Of a stretch of DNA of 59,514 nucleotides, positions 25,102 to 33,454 are shown piece by piece. The DNA comes from Streptomyces meridianus (GTDB lineage: Bacteria; Actinomycetota; Actinomycetes; Streptomycetales; Streptomycetaceae). The translations under genes and the position numbers were made by a program. The notes below the pieces were generated by a model, which was not told the origin of the DNA, ran no database searches, and saw nothing but the letters and a program-made list of their open reading frames with translations. Where the stretch lies: NCBI RefSeq assembly GCF_023703325.1, contig NZ_JAMQGM010000022.1, forward strand, positions 1 to 59,514, given 5' to 3'. Within the stretch, counting starts at the first letter, position 1. Each line of letters opens with the position of its first letter.

Positions 25102-26052
25102 TCACCCCGTCGGCGCCAGCAGCACCCACACCTGCCCACGGGCGAAACGCAGCCGCCGGCCGTCCGCGTCCGTGAACGTGGTCCCGCCGGCTGCGTCCGG
25201 GCGGCTCCAGCGCGCGTCGTACTCCCGGCCGCCGCGCAGCACCAGCGCCCGGCCGGACCCGACGGTCTCGGTGAACGGGGTGTTGTTGCCCGACCGGTCG
25301 CCGAACGCGGACGACCGGATCCGGACGGACTGCACCACGACCGTGGGTGCGCCGAGCCGGTCGCCGCCGGACGTCGTCGCGGGCTCACCGTCCATGGAGA
25401 CCAGCCAGCGCTCCTCGTCCGCCGACCAGGTGAAGCCGTAACGCGCCGACGGGTAGCGCACCGTGTGCTCCGCCGTCCTCCGTCCGCCGCTCGGCGCGGA
25501 GCCGAAGCGGAAGCCGATGTCGCGCGGCGCCGAGGCGTCGGACGCGGCCCGCAGCGCGACCTCCGGCCGCAGGTGGAGATTGTGCGGGGCGGGACGGCCC
25601 GACCGGCGCACGTAGCCGTCGGGGAGCCGGCCGGGCGGCAGCGCGACCAGGTGCGCGGACTCCACGCGGTCGCGCAGCCGGGACTGCACCCCCGAGTAGC
25701 AGAACGCGGGACGGTCGAACTGGCGCAGCAGCTCGAGGTCCGACTCCCGGGCGCTGCGCACCGGCCCGGTCTCGCCGGGGATACGGGACGCGAAGACGGC
25801 CAGGATGCGCGTCAGCCCGGCCTCGACCTGTTCGGCATAGACGATGTCGGCCCGGTCGAGCCCCGTCTGCGGACGGGCGGGCCGCACGTTGTCGATCTTG
25901 ACCGTCAGAACCCGGTCACCGATGCGCTGCTCGCCCGTGAAGGGGGAGCGCGGCTCCTCGGCGGTGCGGTCGCCCTTCACCTGGCAGCTCGCCGACAGCA
26001 GCCCCAGTCCCGCCGCTGTCAGCACCGTCCTCCGCGTGCCCGTCCACACCAT
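25102..26052 (-). CDS. DUF3048 (YerB-like) lipoprotein
   Basis: A 316-residue exported lipoprotein. The N-terminus has a twin arginine followed by a hydrophobic stretch and a lipobox LSAS-Cys at about residue 23. The mature part matches DUF3048: VLTVKIDNVRPARPQTGLD, ADIVYAEQVEAGLTRILAVF, GPVRSARESDLELLRQFD, and the C-terminal region WSRPDAAGGTTFTDADGR with QVWVLLAPTG. YerB-type proteins are envelope proteins of unknown role. The ATG at 26052 follows AGAGAGG; the frame upstream is not coding-like. It lies downstream of a PucR gene on the same strand, separated by 382 bases. Confidence 0.85.
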   Translation of the reverse strand: MVWTGTRRTVLTAAGLGLLSASCQVKGDRTAEEPRSPFTGEQRIGDRVLTVKIDNVRPARPQTGLDRADIVYAEQVEAGLTRILAVFASRIPGETGPVRSARESDLELLRQFDRPAFCYSGVQSRLRDRVESAHLVALPPGRLPDGYVRRSGRPAPHNLHLRPEVALRAASDASAPRDIGFRFGSAPSGGRRTAEHTVRYPSARYGFTWSADEERWLVSMDGEPATTSGGDRLGAPTVVVQSVRIRSSAFGDRSGNNTPFTETVGSGRALVLRGGREYDARWSRPDAAGGTTFTDADGRRLRFARGQVWVLLAPTG

Positions 26053-26434
26053 GCCGACCGCCTCTCTCCGCTTCCGGGAAGCCTTCCCCGTGAGCGGGCG
26101 GAAGTCGGCACCCGGGCCCGGAATCCATCCGTATCCGGACACGCCGCACCGACCCGCAGACGCTGCGCCGGCAACGGCGAACGGCCCGGGGCGATGGGCA
26201 GCAGGCAGCAGAAAACCCCGGAACCGGGAAACCGGTGCGGCGGCCCGTCGGAGAGCACGCCCCCGCAACTCCCCCGCAGCTGTGGCGGCAAGGTCCCCGA
26301 CGGGCCGACCGTCCCCCCTGCACGGAAAGGTAGACAATATGCACGGGCTGTGCGAGCTCCTGTTCGCACAGTGCACAGCCACTGTGGTTTCTTTCGGCAC
26401 ACCGTTGCGCGGCGAGGGCCCTCCTGGGGATCGT
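26053..26434. other. Intergenic region with a dyad at 26348-26371
   Basis: About 380 bases between the PucR gene and the DUF3048 lipoprotein gene, which runs the same way. It must hold the lipoprotein promoter. CTGTGCGA (26348-26355) and TCGCACAG (26364-26371) form an 8-bp dyad beside the only AT-rich spot (around 26330-26340), a reasonable operator position. No gene is seen. Confidence 0.4.
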
Positions 26435-27883
26435 TCACAGCATGCCCAGGGCCTGCGCCGCCAACCACAACTCGTACTTGGCACTCGGCGCGTGCAGCAG
26501 CGAACGCTCCAGCTTCTCTTCGGCCCTGGTCAGGCGCTTGCGGGTGCCGGGCAGGGAGATGCCGAGTGCGGCGGCCGTCGCCGGGAGCCGGGCGTCGGCC
26601 CGCAGCCAGGCGCAGACGGTGTCGGTGGCGGCTTCGAGCGGAGCGATCTGCGCCTGCGCCCAGGTCCGGACGGCGGGGGCGTCGAGCAGGACGTCCAGGT
26701 TCTCGGCGGACCCCGTGACCGCCGGATGCCGGGCGTGCAGCCGCAGCGCCAGCCAGACCGCGGACTGGTCGGCGAGGCTGCGGGTGATCTCCAGGCCCAG
26801 CAGGCCCTCGATCAGCCGGAGTCGCGCGCCGAGCGTGTTGCGATGGATCTTCAGGTGCACGCACGACAGGGTCCCGAACGCCAGCCAGGACCCGAGAGTG
26901 GCGAGCAGTTCCTCCGGCCCCGGGCCGGTTCGCCGCGCCGGCTCGTACGTCAGAGCGGGCGCCAGCAACCGGGCGGCCCACCCGGCGCCTTCGGCCCCCA
27001 GCAGAGGGGAGAGCCCGATGTGCCGGCCGAAGCGTGCCCGGCGGGTGGGCGCGCTGCGGGCGACCGCCAGGGCGTGGAACGCCTGCTCGTATCCGTGTGC
27101 CGCCTCCTGCAGCACGACTTCGTCGCCCACTCCGACACAGCACTCGGGAACCTCGTCGACGATCTCGTGTTCCCACAGCTCTCCTCCGGCGGGCACGAGC
27201 GCGACGAGGTGGTTGTCCCGGACCGGGCAGGGAACGATCCACGCCCGGTCGTCCGCCAGCCGCGCCAGCCGCTCGGCGATCACGGGCCGGCGGGTTTCCG
27301 GCACCTCGATGAGGTAGATGCGCACCGGGTTGGGCAGCCCCGAGCCGAGGGCTCCGGCGACGCGGTGCGCCGCGGCCACGCTGCCGATCATCACCAGGTG
27401 CAGCACGGCCTCACGGCTGTGGGCGTCGACCGATGCCATGCGACGCCGTTCCCGTTCCGACTCCTCTAGCCGCCAGCAGAGGCGGAGTACGTGCGCGGTG
27501 TCGGCGACCAGCGTGCCGTACCGGTGGCTGCCGGTGTGGTCGAGTGCGAGGTACGGCCCCCCGTCGCCGAGGGCCACGGTGTGCACCGTGTGCCCGCCGG
27601 ACCCGCCGGTCACACCGGAGGGCATCCGGCGGCGGTGCAACTCGGCCACGGCGTCGCGTACTTCGGCACCGGGGGCGTGCGGTGAGGCGGCGAGGACGGT
27701 GGCGTCGCCGACGACGACGGCCGCAACACCGCCGGTGCGGCTCGCGAGCCAGTCCAGGATGCACGCGACGCCTCTGTTCCGGCCCGCCAGGCGCACGAGG
27801 GACAGTGCGTCTTCGGCGCGGTTCGCGCCGTCGGCCGGGTGCCGACGGCGCGCCGGGGGTGACGTCCGCAGGTCGCTGCTCAT
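26435..27883 (-). CDS. PucR family transcriptional regulator
   Basis: A 482-residue regulator. The N-terminal ~180 residues form a sensor region (GVACILDWLASRTGGVAAVV, VVGDATVLAASPHAPG, YLALDHTGSHRYGTLVADTA). A middle domain follows (VRIYLIEVPETRRPVIAERL, NHLVALVPAGGELWEHEI, VGDEVVLQEAAHGYEQAFHAL). The first C-terminal unit contains the PucR hallmark LKIHRNTLGARLRLIEGLLG, and a further helical unit near the end (ATAAALGISLPGTRKRLTRA) looks like a second helix-turn-helix. The ATG at 27883 is preferred over a longer frame of low quality. It is unlike the PucR protein at 18916 in length and N-terminal domain. The target is unknown. Confidence 0.8.
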   Translation of the reverse strand: MSSDLRTSPPARRRHPADGANRAEDALSLVRLAGRNRGVACILDWLASRTGGVAAVVVGDATVLAASPHAPGAEVRDAVAELHRRRMPSGVTGGSGGHTVHTVALGDGGPYLALDHTGSHRYGTLVADTAHVLRLCWRLEESERERRRMASVDAHSREAVLHLVMIGSVAAAHRVAGALGSGLPNPVRIYLIEVPETRRPVIAERLARLADDRAWIVPCPVRDNHLVALVPAGGELWEHEIVDEVPECCVGVGDEVVLQEAAHGYEQAFHALAVARSAPTRRARFGRHIGLSPLLGAEGAGWAARLLAPALTYEPARRTGPGPEELLATLGSWLAFGTLSCVHLKIHRNTLGARLRLIEGLLGLEITRSLADQSAVWLALRLHARHPAVTGSAENLDVLLDAPAVRTWAQAQIAPLEAATDTVCAWLRADARLPATAAALGISLPGTRKRLTRAEEKLERSLLHAPSAKYELWLAAQALGML

Positions 27884-27982
27884 GCGCGAAACCGTAACGC
27901 GCGGCTCCGACAGCTGGAACGGGTGTGCAGGCCGGAACGCAAGGATCGTTTCGGGGTCCGGCGAGGGCCCCCGGGACACACC

Positions 27983-28011
27983 GCAGGCCCAGGTCGACGA
28001 CCTGGGCCTGC
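27983..28011 (-). terminator. Terminator of the transglycosylase gene
   Basis: A 13-bp stem (27983-27995 with 27999-28011, three-base loop) lies about 100 bases beyond the stop of the transglycosylase gene, before the PucR gene's start. Confidence 0.65.
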
Positions 28012-28108
28012 AGGTGATGTCCCGTCACGCTCGCGCGTGGCGGCGGGTGTCGGCTACCGGGTTGCGCATCCGGCCGTCCGGTCACCCGTCCGTTCGTGCG
28101 CGGGCGGC

Positions 28109-28636
28109 TCAGTACGCGGAGTCGACGTTGTCGATCGAGCCGTATCGGTCGGCGGCGTAGTTGGCCGCGGCGGTGATGTTCGCGACCGGGTCACGCTGGT
28201 CGTACTTGGTGCCCTTGACCTGGTACTGGTCGAAGGTCGGCTTGATCACCTGGAGCAGACCGATGGACGGCACGCCGTTCTGGGCGTTGACGTCCCAGTT
28301 GTTGATGGCGTTCGGGTCGCCGGCCGACTCACGCATGATGTTGCGGTGCAGGCCCTCGTACGTGCCGGGGATGCCCTCGGCCTTCATGATGTCGAGGGAC
28401 TCCTTGATCCAGCCGTCGAGGTTGTCGGCGTAGCCCTTCTTGGCCGCCTTCTCAGCCGCCGTGAGGTCGGTCGCCGCCGCCTTGCCGGCCGAGGCGCTCG
28501 CCGAGGCGGGCTCGGCGGCGTTGGCGGGCGAGGGGGCCAGCGTCAGGGCCGTTGCCGCGACACCCGCGGTGACAATGCCGGTCACGGAGAACTTGCGCAG
28601 GCGGGCAGTACGGCTCGTGCCGGTGGTGGCGGTCAT
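28109..28636 (-). CDS. Secreted lytic transglycosylase (SLT domain)
   Basis: A 175-residue secreted cell-wall hydrolase. A signal peptide (residues ~1-40, with basic RTARLRKF and a core ending in SPANA-A) is followed by an Ala-rich linker and a compact lysozyme-like SLT domain: IKESLDIMKAEGIPGTYEGL, then HRNIMRESAGDPNAINNWD with the catalytic glutamate in MRESAGD, GVPSIGLLQVIKPTFDQY and ITAAANYAADRYGS. It cleaves peptidoglycan glycan strands and likely functions in growth or spore germination. The ATG follows GGAGAGG. A ~200-base leader with much secondary structure precedes it. Confidence 0.88.
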   Translation of the reverse strand: MTATTGTSRTARLRKFSVTGIVTAGVAATALTLAPSPANAAEPASASASAGKAAATDLTAAEKAAKKGYADNLDGWIKESLDIMKAEGIPGTYEGLHRNIMRESAGDPNAINNWDVNAQNGVPSIGLLQVIKPTFDQYQVKGTKYDQRDPVANITAAANYAADRYGSIDNVDSAY

Positions 28637-28850
28637 GCTGGTTGCACCTCTCCATTCGGAGTTGTCGTGGGGAGGCCGACCGGGGGGTCGGGTCGGCGAG
28701 CGGAGACGTCTCCGCGTTGCGGGCCGCAGCGGTCGGTTCGGGCGGGTTCCGCCCGGTCCGGCACTCGGCTCCCCGGAACGTCAAACATGTTGGGAGGCGG
28801 CCCGGACGGGACGCAAAGTTGTGACGTACTACCCGACTACGCAGAAAGGT
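28637..28850 (-). promoter_or_regulatory. Structured 5' leader of the transglycosylase gene (possible riboswitch)
   Basis: The ~200 bases upstream of the transglycosylase start (read on the minus strand) contain several hairpins, including GGGCGG/CCGCCC around 28748-28762 and GGAGACGTCTCC at 28700-28711. Cell-wall lytic genes in Streptomyces are often controlled by c-di-AMP (ydaO-type) riboswitches in long leaders. The hallmark conserved segments of that riboswitch are not clearly visible here, so only 'structured leader' is claimed. The remaining gap to 29215 holds the FG-GAP gene's promoter. Confidence 0.35.
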
Positions 28851-29215
28851 CCGGAATGACCGCGTCCGGGCGACAGCGGCACCTCAACGGGCCTCCGGAG
28901 CATCTACTACGGCGCTTAGGACGTGACGTGGCTCCTATGGGTGGGGTCACATGCGAGGCGCATTCCGACCCCTTCCGAGAGGCCGGATGTGACCCGGGGT
29001 CCATGCCTCGTCACGGCTGACGGCCCGCTCGCGGCCCGTGCCCGCCACGGCAGTCTCAGCCGGCGCGACCCCGGCTGTGAGCTGCGAGGACACCGGTTCA
29101 CGGGCGGCGGCGGCCGGTTGTGCGGCTCCGGCTCCGCACAACCATCCGGTCCCGGGCCGTGTCTCCCGTTGCGAACGGCCGCGTCGCGACGGGCGCGGCC
29201 CCTACGGAGGACCCC

Positions 29216-30712
29216 ATGCGCATCCGCCCGCTCCACACCGCGGCCGTCGGCCTGGCCGCCGCTCTCGTCTCCGGCGCCGCGTCCACTGCCGCAGCATCGC
29301 CCGGTGCGGCCCCCGGCTCCGCACAGGGCGCCGCGGCGTCCGTCCACGACGACGTCGACGGAGACGGCTACCAGGACCTCGTCACGGCGGCCCCGGGCGG
29401 CACGGTCGACGGACAGACCCGGGCGGGTTACGTGGTGATCACGTACGGCTCCGTGTCGGGCCTCGCCCCGGCGTCGCGCACCACCGTCATCAGCCAGAAC
29501 ACGCCGGGAGTCCCCGGGACCGCGGAGGAGGACGACCGCTTCGGCGACAAGCTCGCCGCCCGCGACCTGGACGGGGACGGCATCACCGACCTCGTGGTGA
29601 GCGGCCTGGACCAGAGCGGCCCGGACACCTACCAGCACGGCACGGTGACGGTGCTCTGGGGGCGCCCCGGCGGCCTGACCGGCGAGGGGGCGGCCGGCTT
29701 CCGGTCGCCCGAGGGCTCCGTGGGCTGGACGGTTGGCCGGGATCTCACCGCCGGCGACTTCAACGGCGACGGCCACGCCGACCTGGTGATGCAGTACGGC
29801 GACGACTGGGAGACGCGTTCCGTGCTGTTCGGGCCGTTCAACCGCTCCGGCACCCCCGCGAGCGAGCAGCGGATCGACATGTTCAGCACGGACAACGACA
29901 TCTGGACGCTCGCCGCCGGCGACATGACCGGCGACGGCATCGACGACCTCGCGACGTTCTACGCGTACGAGAACCACGCGGAGGGCGGCAAGTTCTGGCG
30001 CGGCACCGCTTCGGGACTGTCCACCACGTCGACCGCGCTCCCCTCCGCGGCGGCCACCGCCATCGGCGACTTCGATCGGGACGGCAGGGGCGATCTGGCG
30101 ATCCGCACGGTCCCGAACGGGATCGTCGAGGACCTGCCGGGCGACCACGGCACCGTCAAGGTCCTCTACGGGACGGCCGACGGGCCCGGCAGCACCAGGA
30201 CCACGACGATCACCCAGAACACCTCAGGCGTCCCCGGCGCGAACGAGCGGGGCGACCAGTTCGGCGCGCGGCTCGACGCCGGTGACGCCAACGGCGACGG
30301 CTTCGCCGACCTCGCCGTCGGGGTGCCGTTCGAGGCGATCGGCAGCAAGGCCGCAGCAGGGGCGGTGGTCCTGCTCAAGGGCGGCCTGGGCGGCATCGGC
30401 GGAACCGGCGCGCAGGCGTTCCACCAGGACACGGCGGGCGTCGCCGGGGTCGCTGAGGCCGGCGACCGGTTCGGCGGCGCCGTGCGGCTGCTCGACACCG
30501 ACCGGAACGGCCGGGCGGATCTCGCCGCGGGCGCGCCGGTGGAGAACGGCACCGGCGCGGTGTGGTCGCTGCCCGGCACCTCGTCCGGGGCCACCGCCAC
30601 CGGATCGATCGCCTTCAACCCGGTCGACCTGGGAACGCCCGCGCAGGGGGCCCGCTTCGGCGCGAACTTCGCCGGTGAAAACAGTGTGTTCCTGTACGAG
30701 CCGTGGTCCTGA
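29216..30712 (+). CDS. Secreted FG-GAP repeat protein (integrin alpha-like beta propeller)
   Basis: A 498-residue secreted protein. The signal peptide (MRIRPLHTAAVGLAAALVSG, ending near TAAAS-P) is followed by about six FG-GAP repeats of ~60 residues. Each carries a calcium-binding Asp-rich loop, for example DDVDGDGYQDLV, RDLDGDGITDLV, GDFNGDGHADLV, GDMTGDGIDDLA, GDFDRDGRGDLA and GDANGDGFADLA, plus a degenerate last one (LDTDRNGRADLA). Such repeats fold into a seven-blade propeller. Bacterial FG-GAP proteins are extracellular and mostly of unknown function. The ATG has GGAGG six bases upstream. It stands alone. Confidence 0.9.
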   Translation: MRIRPLHTAAVGLAAALVSGAASTAAASPGAAPGSAQGAAASVHDDVDGDGYQDLVTAAPGGTVDGQTRAGYVVITYGSVSGLAPASRTTVISQNTPGVPGTAEEDDRFGDKLAARDLDGDGITDLVVSGLDQSGPDTYQHGTVTVLWGRPGGLTGEGAAGFRSPEGSVGWTVGRDLTAGDFNGDGHADLVMQYGDDWETRSVLFGPFNRSGTPASEQRIDMFSTDNDIWTLAAGDMTGDGIDDLATFYAYENHAEGGKFWRGTASGLSTTSTALPSAAATAIGDFDRDGRGDLAIRTVPNGIVEDLPGDHGTVKVLYGTADGPGSTRTTTITQNTSGVPGANERGDQFGARLDAGDANGDGFADLAVGVPFEAIGSKAAAGAVVLLKGGLGGIGGTGAQAFHQDTAGVAGVAEAGDRFGGAVRLLDTDRNGRADLAAGAPVENGTGAVWSLPGTSSGATATGSIAFNPVDLGTPAQGARFGANFAGENSVFLYEPWS

Positions 30713-30738
30713 CCGTTCCGGATCGCGCACGGCGGAGT

Positions 30739-31002
30739 TCACGAGTGCGGGGGGGGTTTCGGCCGCACACGGACGGCCGGAACGCCGGGATCAAGCCCCG
30801 GCGGCGCGCCCCCGGCGGCGCGGCGGCCGGGTCGGTCCTCCAGGTCGAAGAGGCCGCGCCGGCAGGCCCGGGTCAGGTGCCCGGGCACGAGATGCGACAC
30901 CCCGTCCACGGTGATCGGCACCAGGCCGGGGGCTTGCGCCTTCCACTGCGCGCGACGGTGACGGGTGCTGCTGCGGGACGTCTTCCGCTTGGGCACGGCC
31001 AC
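30739..31002 (-). CDS. rpmF: 50S ribosomal protein L32, zinc-independent (C-minus) paralogue
   Basis: An 87-residue L32. The N-terminus [20 protein letters not shown] is the L32 signature. Where the standard protein has two CxxC pairs binding zinc, this one reads [20 protein letters not shown] and has a single cysteine. It is therefore the C-minus type, made in Streptomyces when zinc is scarce so that the zinc-containing version can be replaced. Normal L32 ends at about 57-60 residues; here ~30 extra Arg/Pro-rich residues follow LFDLED, which looks like read-through after loss of the original stop. Start is GTG after GAAGGAG. It is divergent from the YibE/F gene across a Zur-like box. Confidence 0.88.
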   Translation of the reverse strand: MAVPKRKTSRSSTRHRRAQWKAQAPGLVPITVDGVSHLVPGHLTRACRRGLFDLEDRPGRRAAGGAPPGLDPGVPAVRVRPKPPPHS

Positions 31003-31048
31003 GGCGCTCCTTCAGGGTCCAGGCGGCGGGGGCGGGACACTCGCCCGT

Positions 31049-31070
31049 TATATAAAAATGGATTCCATTT
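31049..31070. promoter_or_regulatory. Divergent AT-rich promoter with Zur-like dyad
   Basis: The gap between rpmF and yibE/F contains AAATGG (31056-31061) and CCATTT (31065-31070) separated by ATT, a dyad of the size and composition of actinobacterial Zur boxes. TATATA at 31049-31054, read on the minus strand, is a good -10 for rpmF, and the dyad would then sit between -35 and -10. It is the most AT-rich spot in the region. Zinc-dependent repression of both genes is inferred. Confidence 0.6.
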
Positions 31071-31126
31071 CGAAAAACCCTCGAGCCGCCCGGAGACGCC
31101 GCCGGAGGCTTTGCGATGATCGGGCG

Positions 31127-32443
31127 GTGACCCCTGCACCCGACGATCACGTGCACGTCCACGCACACAGCCACGGGCCCGTACCGCCCGTCTCAAGGCA
31201 TCTGCGACGGGTGATCGCCGCGGTGCTGATCCCGTTCGCCGCCGCGGTGGCGGTGGGCATGGTGGTGCTGTGGCCGGGCGGCGTCCCGGAACACGAGCGC
31301 AGCGGAGTCGGCTTCGACCGGCAGACGCAGAGCGCGCGGGTCGTCGCCCTCGAGGAGATCCCCTGCACGGGCGCCAACGCCCGCCGGGAGGAACAGCCCG
31401 GCGGCAACGGCATGCCCGGACCGGCCTCCGGCGCCGGGGAGCAGAAGCGCGCCGCGTGCAAGGAGGCGACCGTGAAGGTGACGTCGGGCCCGGACACCGG
31501 CCGGACGTTCAAGGAGGTCGTCCAGCCCGACGCGCCACGGCAACTGCGGGACGGCCAGGGCGTCGTGGTCTCCTACGAGCCCCGCGCCCCGCGGGACCTC
31601 CAGTACTCGGTCACCGACATCGAGCGCACCGTCCCGATGGCGCTGCTCGCCGGCATCTTCGCCGTGATGGTGGTCGCCGTCGGGCGGATGCGCGGCGTGG
31701 CAGCGCTTGTCGCGCTGGCAGTGAGTTTCGCCGTGCTGTCGTTCTTCATCCTCCCGGCGATCCTGCACGGCTCCGATCCGCTGCTGGTGGCGGTGATCGG
31801 CGGCAGCGCCATCATGCTCGCCGCCCTGTACATGTGCCACGGCATCAACGCCCGCACCTCGGTTGCCGTCCTGGGAACGCTGATCTCGCTGGCCCTGATC
31901 GGCATGCTGGGATCGGTGTTCATCGGATGGGCCGAGCTGACCGGCAACACCTCGGACGAGACCGGCCTGATCCACGCGCTCTACCCGGGCATCGACATGA
32001 GCGGCCTGCTGCTGGCCGGTGTCGTGATCGGATCCCTCGGCGTCCTGGACGACGTGACGGTCACCCAGACCTCGGCGGTCTGGGAACTCAAGCAGGCCGA
32101 CGCCACCATGACCACCCGGCAGCTCTACCGTTCCGCCATACGGATCGGCCGGGACCACATCGCCTCGGTGGTCAACACCCTCGTGCTCGCCTATGCGGGC
32201 GCCGCACTGCCGCTCCTGCTGCTCTTCTCGATCGCGCAGAGCAGCGTCGGCTCGGTCGCGACCAGCGAGATCGTCGCCGAGGAGATCGTGCGCACCCTGG
32301 TCGGGAGCATCGGTCTGGTCGCGTCGGTCCCGGTGACGACGGCCCTGGCTGCACTGGTGGTCTCCGCGGACCGGCCGGCCGCGGACGCCGGTGCCGCGCC
32401 CTCCCGTCGTTCCGGGGGACGCGGCCGGCGCCGCAAGGCCTGA
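31127..32443 (+). CDS. YibE/F family membrane protein with His-rich N-terminus
   Basis: A 438-residue membrane protein of the YibE/F family, with one N-terminal helix ([20 protein letters not shown]), a ~110-residue extracytoplasmic OB-like region ([36 protein letters not shown]), and about seven further membrane helices carrying the conserved [14 protein letters not shown] and [20 protein letters not shown]. Its role is not established. The N-terminus [12 protein letters not shown] has six histidines in alternation, a likely metal-binding site. The start is GTG 31127; a downstream ATG frame stops at once. Its position opposite a zinc-independent L32 and a Zur-like dyad suggests a part in zinc homeostasis. 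Confidence 0.82.
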   Translation: MTPAPDDHVHVHAHSHGPVPPVSRHLRRVIAAVLIPFAAAVAVGMVVLWPGGVPEHERSGVGFDRQTQSARVVALEEIPCTGANARREEQPGGNGMPGPASGAGEQKRAACKEATVKVTSGPDTGRTFKEVVQPDAPRQLRDGQGVVVSYEPRAPRDLQYSVTDIERTVPMALLAGIFAVMVVAVGRMRGVAALVALAVSFAVLSFFILPAILHGSDPLLVAVIGGSAIMLAALYMCHGINARTSVAVLGTLISLALIGMLGSVFIGWAELTGNTSDETGLIHALYPGIDMSGLLLAGVVIGSLGVLDDVTVTQTSAVWELKQADATMTTRQLYRSAIRIGRDHIASVVNTLVLAYAGAALPLLLLFSIAQSSVGSVATSEIVAEEIVRTLVGSIGLVASVPVTTALAALVVSADRPAADAGAAPSRRSGGRGRRRKA

Positions 32444-32478
32444 CGTGTCCCCGACGCGACGCGTGGGGACGGCCGGCC

Positions 32479-32604
32479 GTCTCCGACCGGGAAAAGGTCC
32501 GCCGTCGCCGGGTCACCGGAGTGACCGCGCGGCAGCAGCGCCGGGTCGCCCGCGCGATCGCGAACGTCCGGGAGATGGCTCTGTTGCCGTACCCCTCGCG
32601 ATGA
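32479..32604 (+). pseudogene. rpsR: Ribosomal protein S18 3' remnant
   Basis: The frame from 32479 to the TGA at 32602-32604 encodes [20 protein letters not shown], then [21 protein letters not shown], the C-terminal half of ribosomal protein S18 (normally RRVTGVT..QQ...[15 protein letters not shown]). No start codon in this frame lies between the yibE/F stop (32443) and the homology, and the N-terminal half of S18 is missing. It is thus a 5'-truncated remnant of a second rpsR copy. In Streptomyces, alternative S18 belongs to the zinc-scarcity ribosomal set, which fits its place behind yibE/F and beside the alternative L32. Confidence 0.75.
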
Positions 32605-32643
32605 CCTGCGACGACGGCCGGTTCCGGCAGCGCGGGCCCGGGG

Positions 32644-33372
32644 TCACCGGTCGCGCAGCCGTGCGGCCTCGTCCCTGATGGCGGGCAGCTGCGCGTACAG
32701 GGCGTCGCCCGGGCAGCGGGTCTCCTGGCTGTCGCGGTGCCCCGACACCGCATGGAACCGGGCCGCCCGGCCCTTGGGGTACCGGCTGTCGTCGTTCGTC
32801 GAGACGAGCCGAACCGTTCCGTGCGGGTCGATGTCCGCCCGCAGTTTCCAGGCGGCGACCTTCGCGATCCCGCGGAGCATCGCCGGGGGCACGGTGGTGC
32901 CCGGACCGAAGTCCCCCAGCGCGGCGACGCCGACGCTGTCGTCGTTGAACCCCTCGGTGTGCGCCCCGTGCACCGGGCGCCCGCTGCCGCCGCCCCGGCC
33001 CTCGTAGATCGTGCCGCAGCGGTCGACGACGAAGTTGTAGCCGATGTCGTCCCAGCCCTGGCCGCGGACGTGGTCGACCTCCATCGCCCGCAGCATCGCG
33101 GGGACGTCCTTGCAGTCGTAGCCGTTGGGGTGCCCGGTGTGGTGGACGAACACCACACGTGCCGCACCGGTGTACGTCGCGTGTTCGCGGACCAGGCCCT
33201 CGTCCGCACCCCAGTCCCGCCGGCTCACGATCTGCGGCCGTGGGGCGGTCTTCCCGGGGTCGGGACGGGCCGCGACCGGCCCGGGCGGCTCCGGCCACAC
33301 CGGCTCGCCCCACGCGACCAGCACGGCGAACGGCAGGGCCAGGGCGCCGAGGGCAAGTCGACGGGACCGCAT
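32644..33372 (-). CDS. Secreted peptidoglycan recognition protein / N-acetylmuramoyl-L-alanine amidase
   Basis: A 242-residue exported PGRP-type amidase. A signal peptide (RSRRLALGALALPFAVLVAW) precedes the catalytic domain: IVSRRDWGADE, VVFVHHTGHPNGYDC with the first zinc histidines, MEVDHVRGQGWDDIGYNFVV, GTIYEGRGGG, VGVAALGDFG, and near the C-terminus SGHRDSQETRCPGDALYAQL with the last zinc histidine and a conserved Cys-Pro-Gly. It hydrolyses the bond between muramic acid and the stem peptide. It is convergent with the rpsR remnant. The start ATG has only a weak binding site. Confidence 0.88.
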   Translation of the reverse strand: MRSRRLALGALALPFAVLVAWGEPVWPEPPGPVAARPDPGKTAPRPQIVSRRDWGADEGLVREHATYTGAARVVFVHHTGHPNGYDCKDVPAMLRAMEVDHVRGQGWDDIGYNFVVDRCGTIYEGRGGGSGRPVHGAHTEGFNDDSVGVAALGDFGPGTTVPPAMLRGIAKVAAWKLRADIDPHGTVRLVSTNDDSRYPKGRAARFHAVSGHRDSQETRCPGDALYAQLPAIRDEAARLRDR

Positions 33373-33454
33373 GGGACCACTGTGCGCCCGAATGCCTCAC
33401 TCGCACAGGTGAGCGGTCCATTCGGGTGATGTCGTGATGATTACCTGTTCAGCA

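Noticed and set aside
28637..28850. Firm call of a c-di-AMP (ydaO-type) riboswitch
   Set aside because: The expected conserved segments could not be recognised by eye, so only a structured leader is reported.
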